Assembly: GCA_002221725.1 (NCBI GenBank)
Contig: NJFT01000048.1
Coordinates: forward strand, 1 to 64,000
Source: Scedosporium boydii
Lineage: Eukaryota > Ascomycota > Sordariomycetes > Microascales > Microascaceae
DNA length: 64,000 nucleotides
Direction of reading: 5' to 3'
Below the pieces are notes generated by a model. The model was not told where the DNA came from. It made no database searches and worked only from the letters and a program-made list of their open reading frames with translations. Both the position numbers and the translations under genes were made by a program. Shown here in pieces: positions 56,743-64,000 of this stretch (its first letter is position 1; every line of letters begins with the position of its first letter).

Positions 56743-58036
56743 ATGTCTCTAGGACCTTTCCCCTATCCGCCCATGACGGACGAGGAGCGGGAGGAAAAGA
56801 TAAAAGAGACCAAGGTATGCCCTCACAGTCGTTCTCTGCGCCTTTGCCTAGCTCCCAAGCCTTCCCTTTCGAAGCTCTCTCCCCAATATCAATCATATTT
56901 CTTCCAATTCCTCTTCCTCTCCCGAGTGCAGCAATGCTGATCAAAGTCGTAACCGACCAACAGCGGAACCACGTTCCATGGCTCATCAACTACATCCGCG
57001 AACGAGAGCTCCCGCCCATAAAACAAACCCTCGACGAATGCTACGCGCTGCTCGCCCCCGTATTGCCAGGAACTACTCTTGTGCTCAGTACACGTCGTAA
57101 CGAGCTTGTTAAGGGCACCGTGACACGGGTCGGCACCCGCATTGTCAAAGCCGTATGTTTTTCCATCACATCTAACTCTCTTGGGGAGAGATATAAAGTG
57201 CAGAGCAGAAGCACATGGATCCGACTAACGCTCTCACTCCCCCGCTTCCATAGAACGTCCACCTCCACCTCCAAACCCAACACCCCCAAACCATAACCCT
57301 CAACTCCGAAATCCACATGTCCCAACTCGACACCCTAAGCCGCCAAATCGACGACGCCATCCGCGCCATCTCTGTAACACTCACCCTACCCCCCGACCCC
57401 CAATTCATAAAAGCCCAGCTCCGCGCCCTCTCCCAGCTCGTCTCCGACTCCGCAGCCATCCTCAAAGGTCCCCCGCGCGAAATTCCCGACACGGCATGGA
57501 CGACGCGGTCCTGCGCCCCGGAGCACTTTGACCCGGATCCGGGGAGCCAGATGAGCTGGTACTTCGGCCTTCAGGACTCTTTCATCGTCCTGTGGATCCG
57601 CATACTTGAGCCTGTTAACGCGCCCGTGCATCTGGGTACGAAATTGGGTCTTGCTATCGGTACCGTTAAGCGCTTGGAACACGACGAGACGGGCCTTATT
57701 TACGATTACGTCTACAATCGCAAGGACGCCGGCGGGAGGACGCCGAAGCCGAACCTGCCACCGAGGTCACCTACCGATCCCGTGCCCCCCGAGGTCGTGC
57801 GCCCGGCTGCGTCTCCTTCTTCTGATCCGTCGAGCTCGGCCTCCTCCAGCGGCCAGCCCTACGAGGTCATCGTACCGGGCGAGTACACCCCCGTCTACGT
57901 CCGCGAAAAGGTCCGGGTCGAGACGGCGGATCCTAGGCTGATGTCGCTCTCTACCAAGCTCCTCTCGGTGAAGGCGACCCTCGCGCGAATCGAGTCGAAC
58001 CTCGAAGTGGTGCTTGCCAATCTACCCAAAGAGTGA
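56743..58036 (+). CDS. RAV2: RAVE complex subunit Rav2/Rogdi-like protein
   Basis: Three exons (56743-56814, 56964-57152, 57254-58036) give 347 residues. The start is MSLGPFPYPPMTDEEREEKI. The Rogdi-type core follows: LDECYALLAPVLPGTTLVLS, then NELVKGTVTRVGTRIVKA and after the second intron NVHLHLQTQHP. The C-terminal part includes FDPDPGSQMSWYFGLQDSFI, then VYVREKVRVETADPRLMSLS and a helical end (LLSVKATLARIESNLEVVL). Rav2 is the smallest RAVE subunit and with Rav1 and Skp1 promotes assembly of V1 onto Vo in the V-ATPase. The exon-2 acceptor at 56961-56963 (CAACAG) was picked because the earlier GTGCAG would give an immediate stop in the donor's phase; this junction is the weakest part of the model. 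Confidence 0.78.
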
Positions 58037-58829
58037 AGTTGCCATGGGCTCTGCATGGAGTTGGAGCTCTCTTTTATTTTTACATCTTGTTTTCCTTGCT
58101 TGGTCATTATTCGTGGGAGTTCCTGGGGGTATGGAGGGCGTTCTGCTTACGGAGTCGATTTGGGGAAAAGGTATACGGGCGTCTTTTAAGGAGCAGCCGG
58201 TGCTGTTTTGCATCAATCAACGATGGTGTATTTCAATCAGCGAGAGGTCAATTGGGTAAGCGAAGTCTACTGTCTGTTTACCGCACTTCGCCTCGCATTA
58301 TTTGGGAATGCAATTAGAACACGACGTAGCGACGGGGTGTCACAATTATAAGCGCCGAATAGCATATTCATGTATCAGTTCATGCCTTTATTCTCACTGG
58401 GGCTTCTGTAAAGTGTGGAAATCGATATGTGCAGAAAAGACATACACCATAATAGCCTCGCCTGAGCGAGTCCACAAACGCCGCAATCACCGTCGCCTTA
58501 TAGTAGAGTTCCCTGAACAACTTGTTGAAAAAAGAAGGAAAGGAAAAAGAACCATGCAAGGCAATGACAAGGCCAAGAAAGAAAGGAAAAGAAAAACAAC
58601 TGGTCGAGTTCGAAACAAGGAAAAACGCAAGTCGTAGTTCTGGACCGCAGAGCATGCCCCGTTAAGTCGAGTTGATAAAGAGGCGTTCAGGAACACATCA
58701 ATTCTGGTCGTCTCGTGGTTGCCGCAAATGTAATCGCTGTCTGTTCGACACCGCTCAAGCTTCAAGAATCAGGACCTCTCCAGGCAACTCCGTAGAAAAC
58801 GGCCTTTGTGAGGACACTGCGTCGATGGC
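58037..58829. other. Convergent 3' region between RAV2-like and NIPSNAP genes
   Basis: 793 bp without a recognisable gene. A Lys/Arg-rich frame at 58302-58637 reflects purine-rich sequence and has no motif. Confidence 0.45.
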
Positions 58830-59989
58830 TTAAGAGACAGGCGACCACGGCATGGGGATTAAGATCCTAGACTTCATCGTCTGGATCAAAGGAACAGTCT
58901 TGTGAACCGTCTCGCTCCAGCCTTCTATGCTCCAACTCTGCTCACGGCGGACCTTGCGCTCCTCGAGGTTGGCAAACTGCCAGAGGTGGTGGACCGTGTT
59001 GAGGTCGCCGATCTGCACGAACCAGGCGCCGACGCCCTCCATAACCTCACGACGAGCCTTGAGGCCACGTCGCCAGTGGGTCTCCCACTCCAAGAGGTTG
59101 CCGGGGTGCAGGGTATAGGATCGGAGCTCAAACACGCCGCCGAGCTTTCGGGGAGGTGTCGTGGGCCAGAAGGAGAACTCCTGCATGAGCGAGGTATTCT
59201 GGCTCTTGATCAAGGTTCGAAGCTTCTCTTTGAAGGCGGGGTACTCGGGATGGGACGCGATGAGGTGTCGAGACTCGTGATATCCTTGATATCGCTGATA
59301 TTCCCAAATGTGGACTGGTAGCAGAAACAGAAATCAGTTAGCTCAGTTGACGCAGAGAGTGCCAGGTATCAAGATTGGCAGGCCTTACCAAAGGTATCGC
59401 AATCGCCAACCTCAGTCCTCCAACTTCCGACCAGGTGGACCTTGTTATTCTCCGCGCCGGCCGTCTTGGGGTACCATTTGCCGACGAGCTCAACATATTC
59501 GTCAACCTTGTCAGGGTAAACCTCGTGGAAGACAATGGAGTGGACGTATTTGCCTCGGGCCAGAACAGCGCTGAAGCTGGCCTCGATCTGGGCGTCCATC
59601 TCCCTGCCCTCCTTAGTACCGTAAATAAGGTTGGTCAAGCGACCAGACTTCCGGTGCGGCTCCTTCTGAGCGAGCTCCGCAGCTTTCTCTGTAGCAGCGG
59701 TACTTAGTGAGCCGAGGCCCTGGGTGGTGAGACCAGGGATATGCTCCTCATCTTCGGCGTGGTGGGGGGGTAACTGATGCTTCAACGCACCTGCATCTCG
59801 CAACTTCCTCGCCTCTATGAGCTTCTCCCGGAACTGCTTTTGCCTTTGATTGAACTCTTCGACGCTTTCGTGGGTAGGGTTGATGTCGCCCATGGACGGG
59901 GTCCTGCTGCTGGCGCGAACTGCCGACGTCGACAGGCATCGAACGCCGGAGCTCATGCTAGCTCGGGAAAGCTTTCCGCTGAGCATCAT
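58830..59989 (-). CDS. NIPSNAP-family mitochondrial protein
   Basis: Two exons (59989-59389 and 59314-58830) with a 74-bp intron give 361 residues. The N-terminus is rich in Ser, Arg and Leu without acidic residues (MMLSGKLSRASMSSGVRCLS), a mitochondrial presequence. After a charged linker comes the first NIPSNAP repeat (YVHSIVFHEVYPDKVDEYVE, KVHLVGSWRTEVGD, VHIWEYQRYQGYHESR). The second repeat has FELRSYTLHPGNLLEWETHW and WFVQIGDLNTVHHLWQFANL, ending MKSRILIPMPWSPVS. These dimeric alpha/beta barrel proteins are mitochondrial and linked to mitophagy signalling in animals; the fungal role is not settled. Two adjacent Met codons leave the exact start open by one residue. Confidence 0.88.
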
Positions 59990-61589
59990 GGTGGTGATGA
60001 GAGGGAAACGAATTGGATGATGTCGAATTTGATGGAAAAAGGAATATCGCTGTGGTTGAACCGCGACACGACCTCTCCTCAGAAACGGAGTGAATCGCTA
60101 GCCAAGGAGAATAACAAAAACAAACCAAGGCTAGGAAACACGACCCGAGCCGTGAGGGGTTTGAGGAGGAGTTTCCTTTGTTGTAATTCGGAGCGTTTGG
60201 ATTGGACTGTTGGGCGGCAGCGTCGCGACGAAGAGTTCCAAGAGAGGCAATGGGCAACGGCAAGCAGTTATACTGCACACAGCAGCAGATATACAGGAGA
60301 AGCTTATAGAGAGAGGCCTGAGATGAGATGCGCAGTATGCGGATGTGTATGCTCCCTTGGGTTTGGAGGAGCACGGGGATGCGGAGTGTAACTGTAGAAG
60401 TCCAGTGAATAGGAGGGCAGGTGTAGTTGCTAATTGGATAGAAAGCTTGAGGGAAGCAATGCAACAACTTGCCGATGGGTTGTCACCCCGCACTTTGTGA
60501 TGTAGGAATGGACGGATGGAGAAAGTAGAATCTGATGTTGTACCACAACGGGCCAGGGAATTGGCAATGGCAAAGGAGGGGGTTGCTTTGAGGAGAAGCA
60601 GAGGGCGGGAAGAGTCAATGGGGAGCTGATGGTGTCAAGGGGAGGGAGGAAGAAGGGGGAGAAGGTCTTTATCAATGGAAATGGGAATGGGGATAGGAAT
60701 AGGAATAGGAATGGAAACGGGGCAAGAGCTAGGGAGAAGGGGGAGAGAAGATAGTTTACTGTTTAGGTCAAAGGTGCCACTGCCTGCCCCGAGTCAGCAA
60801 TGAGAGCAATGAGCATCGGTGTCAGAAACTCTCGTGGAAACAACAACCTGGTCCGGTGGAGCAAGGCGCCCCCAATCTACGTCTACGCTACAACCACTAC
60901 CGCAGCAGTTTGCTCTCTGTTTGGCTCTTCGAAGCTGGGGGTGGCAACGCTAAAATGGGGAACACAGGGTTGGCTATGGCTATTACAGGCTATGATTGTA
61001 TGGGCGGGCAACCAGGCATCAATTGGATGCATCATGGATGGGCTCTCGGTGGTGGATGGTCATAGCTTGGAGCTGATAAGGGACATGCGAGATGCCAGAA
61101 CGGGAGCTTGCTCCAAAGGTACCTCCCCACAATTGCAGTTTCCCAACTCTAACTTGTCGCTGGGGACAAATACCGCTACCGCTGTAACATGATGTAATGG
61201 AGTCTCGTGATTTCCACGAATCCCCACCTCGATGAGCTCGTGCAAAAGGGCGGGCTGATAAGCCGAAACTGAGTCACATGATAATAGATCAAGCTCAGGC
61301 CAGTCCGGAACCGGTGCCGTCGCAGCTTCGCACGATGCCCAATCAACAGGCCCACACTGTCTCATTTGCCGTCTTCCACTGTCCCCGATGACATGCTGAC
61401 TCATCATTTCCTTCTTCATCTCATTAACGCCTCAGATGTAAGGAACCAACAAACTGCCTCGCGGTCTTTACCGGCAGCCGAATCATCAAAAACAGCTCGT
61501 CCTAGAAACAATCCTCCGTCGACCCTTCAAGCCAACAACTACGTATCCTTCGTTTCTAGTCGGACACCCCCCCCAATAAGACAGTCAAG
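59990..61589. other. Divergent 1.6-kb region between NIPSNAP gene and ATP18
   Basis: No gene supported. The frames seen are short and motif-free. A GGAATA/GGGAAT short repeat lies at about 60673-60716. The divergent promoters of two mitochondrial-protein genes must lie here. Confidence 0.45.
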
Positions 61590-62027
61590 ATGTTCTGGTT
61601 CGGTGCCAACCCCATTAAGAAGTTCTCCACGCCTATCGGTATGTCAATTACGTCGTCGCCGACGGGAGCGAAATTTTCCCCTCGGCCCATCTTCGAGGAA
61701 TATTAAGCTAATCCGCATCCCCCGAAAACAGTCAGGCCGATGGCTCCCTTCTTCATTGCCGGTACGCGATAAACTTTTCGAATGGATCAAACGAAATGCT
61801 CGCGGATGTTCTCTACCGGGGACGGATGCTAACTTGGGACATTCAAGGTCTCGTTGTCGCCTACGGAATCAATGCCGCGCAAAACTCCATGATGCAGGGT
61901 ACGCAGTAGACGCCGCCTTCCGGGACACACACACACACGCATTCGCCAACGAGCAGAGCTAACTGTGAGAATAGGTGCCGAGTGGAAGAACGACCCCCGC
62001 AACCCCCACGCGAAGCCCTCCCACTAA
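61590..62027 (+). CDS. ATP18: F1Fo ATP synthase subunit j (Atp18)
   Basis: Four small exons (61590-61638, 61732-61761, 61848-61898, 61975-62027) encode 60 residues; every junction is phase 1 with GT..AG ends. The protein reads MFWFGANPIKKFSTPI, then RPMAPFFIAGLVVAYGINAA and QNSMMQ, ending GAEWKNDPRNPHAKPSH. This matches subunit i/j: a lysine-containing N-terminus, one inner-membrane helix and the conserved KNDPRNP tail. It sits in the Fo peripheral region and supports dimerisation of the ATP synthase. Exon 2 is only 30 nt, so automatic annotation may miss the gene. Confidence 0.87.
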
Positions 62028-62752
62028 AGCGAAGGATATTCTGCCGGAAATGCATTAGACTACTCTTGACCCTCTGGTTTGCTAAGGGTCCATGGACCAG
62101 GGAGGGATTGTATCATAGACGCAAATATCCGCAGCTTGCTGCCAATTGACTTGGCTTCACCGGCCAATTGCACATATCCCGTCCGGAAACCAGGAACCTC
62201 ACCGTCGGTTTGATCTTGACCTTATGTTCTTGTTGAGACCCAATGCTACTTGTGATTGGAATCTGCAGCTGCCCCTCGATTACCACGGCTTCTTCAGCAG
62301 GTATCTAGCTAGTTATGGGCCAACGACCTGCGCTGCCCTGTCTACCTACTGTCGTTAACCCTCCGAAACCTCTCTCATCCTCCGCCCCGAGCCTCACGGC
62401 GTTTCGGAACCTCGGCGTATCTCACGTGACTTGGAATAATTCAACTGCCGTAAACGTTCAATCTTAGTGCCTCTTCCAAACCACGCCCTTCAGTGTCACT
62501 GAGAGAAAAGCGGGTTGCTACTTACATTCCTTCTTACGTCCTTTTCGACCTATTTTGCTATTTGTAAGGATTGGGGGCGATTTCGTAGATTATTGATCTT
62601 GCCCACATTCGCTCACTCTGCCCATAAGTGCGTAAAAGCATCACTCTCCGATGCATTTATAATATCAAACCTCCCCCACTTCCGCTAACAGTATCTCAGA
62701 ACCACATATATCGGCAAAGAGTCATCAACGCCAACTGAAGGAGGATTCGTTA
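62028..62752. other. Spacer between ATP18 and the FSH1 gene
   Basis: 725 bp between two genes on the same strand. No coding feature was recognised; the right half is the likely promoter of the FSH1-type gene. Confidence 0.45.
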
Positions 62753-63856
62753 ATGTTTTTGCTCAGCCTCTGTGCACGGAGGCTGACCCGCGCATCCGCA
62801 TCTAGTTTTACCCAAACCTTCGTCAGACGCGTAAGCACAATGTCCGAGTCTGCGACCCCGACGCCCACCCCGTCCGACAGCGGGCCTTCCCGGCCTGCCT
62901 CGACGCAGCCCCAGGCCGGGAAGAAAGGGAACCAGAAGGCGCCTAAACCGCCCAAGAAGGAACTTAAAGTCCTCATGCTTCACGGTACGTAACCAATCCG
63001 ATCCGATCGAGTCTCAAATCCACCTAACGAGCACACCCGTTCCGCCTAACAACTCGCCTCAACCCCCTTCTCTCCCTTTCTCACACAAACACACCTAACA
63101 TCAAACAAAGGCTACACCCAATCCGGCCCCCTCTTCCGCGCAAAAACCCGCGCCCTCGAAAAACTCCTAACAAAAGCCCTAACCCCCCTCTCCACAACCC
63201 TCACCTTCCTCTACCCCACGGCCCCCATCCGTCTCCGCCCTTCCGAAATCCCCGGCTTCACCCCCACCTCTCCCACCCTGGACCCCTCCGACGCCGACGA
63301 CCAACTCGACAGCTGGGCCTGGTTCCGCCGCGATCCGACATCCCCCGTGGTCCACGGCCTCGAATCTGGAATGTCAGCCGTCGCGGACGCCATCCGCGAG
63401 GCGCAGGGGGTTGATGGAGTAGTTGGGTTTTCGCAGGGAGGTGCGCTGGCGGCTATGGTCGCCGCCGCGATGGAGGAGCCGAGGAGGACGCCTCCCGAGG
63501 GCGCGAAGGGTTGGGCTGAGAAGTTGAGGGGGGCGAATGGCGGGAGGCCGTTGAAGTTTGCGGTTGTTTATTCGGGGTTTTGGATGCCTGTTGAGGAGGT
63601 CAAGTGGATGTATGAGCCGAGTATACGGACGCCGACGTTGCATTATATTGGGGGGTTGGACACCGTCGTGGAGGAGTCGAGGAGTCGGAAGTTGATTGAG
63701 AGGTGTGAGGAGCCGGTTGTGGCGGTGCATCCTGGTGGGCATTATGTGCCGGTTTCGAGGGAGTGGATGATGCCCATTATAGGGTTTATTAGGAAGTTTG
63801 CGGAGGAGGCTGAGCCCAAGGAGAGTGAGCCTAAGGAGGGTGCGAGGCTTGCATAG
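62753..63856 (+). CDS. FSH1: FSH1-type serine hydrolase
   Basis: Two exons (62753-62984 and 63111-63856) give 325 residues from the first ATG, or 296 from the ATG at 62840. The stretch between the two starts (FLLSLCARRLTRASASSFTQ) looks like a mitochondrial targeting signal. After a Pro/Lys-rich linker the hydrolase begins ELKVLMLHGYTQSGPLFRAK, closely following yeast Fsh1. Nucleophile Ser lies in VVGFSQGGALAAM, Asp in YIGGLDTVVEES and His in AVHPGGHYVPVSREW, so the triad is complete. The middle has DDQLDSWAWFRR, the family's W-F element. Substrate is not known with certainty; the family acts as carboxylesterases on small acyl esters. This is a different clade member from the LovG-like gene at 40.5 kb. 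Confidence 0.9.
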
Positions 63857-64000
63857 ACAGATATAGACATACATTAATAGACGTAGAGATAGACAAGGCA
63901 TGAGCGCCATCCATACGCCTAAGAACGTCGAGACTCTACACATGACTATAAAAGCGCTTCACTGCATGGGAGAACAGAACGAGACACACAAGTCGAGACC

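Noticed and set aside
58302..58637. Lys/Arg-rich 111-codon frame
   Set aside because: A purine-rich 3' region between convergent genes gives basic residues by composition; there is no motif.

Overview
The window is nuclear DNA of a filamentous ascomycete (Pezizomycotina, most likely a Sordariomycete). The genes carry short GT..AG introns of 55-150 bp, and there are single-exon or few-exon housekeeping genes, a modular highly reducing polyketide synthase, a PR-1/CAP secreted protein and fungal NLR (NACHT) remnants. No bacterial-type signals, CRISPR array, rRNA or convincing tRNA was seen.

Region 1 (1-8.2 kb) is an accessory island in decay. It holds a conserved fungal hypothetical gene cut by a TGA. 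It also holds two divergent SesA-like genes that each end in a sigma-type prion-forming (amyloid signalling) motif and each carry one frameshift. A relic of a third SesA-sigma gene follows, then a frameshifted CHS7-like membrane protein gene. Last is a NACHT-type NLR with a duplicated sigma-like segment, broken only by nonsense codons. Four sigma-motif loci within 6.5 kb suggest the remains of an amyloid-based NLR/effector signalling cluster. The nonsense codons look like C-to-T changes in CpA context, as RIP produces.

Region 2 (8.8-18.7 kb) is an intact housekeeping block: SQT1/AAMP-like WD40 ribosome-assembly protein, glycine dehydrogenase P-protein (GCV2), TOM5, NUP57 and the complex I subunit NDUFA8. 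Region 3 (18.7-31.4 kb) is gene-poor. It has a secreted CAP protein and a DUF3237-like protein separated by long stretches in which I see no gene.

Region 4 (31.7-55.0 kb) has a full-size B-type ABC transporter with a 201-residue Pro/Ala-rich extension, an FSH1/LovG-type serine hydrolase, a 6.2-kb non-coding stretch, and a highly reducing PKS (KS-AT-DH-ER-KR-ACP). The PKS has no methyltransferase or thioesterase, and its DH active site is altered. Together they could be a minimal polyketide locus (synthase, releasing hydrolase, exporter), but no regulator or tailoring oxidase is visible.

Region 5 (55.5-63.9 kb) is housekeeping again: POP7/Rpp20 (RNase P/MRP), RAV2/Rogdi (RAVE complex), a NIPSNAP-family protein, ATP synthase subunit j (ATP18) and a second, canonical FSH1 hydrolase. 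Exon boundaries were worked out by hand from splice consensus and reading-frame continuity. Family names come from motif recognition, not from database searches.
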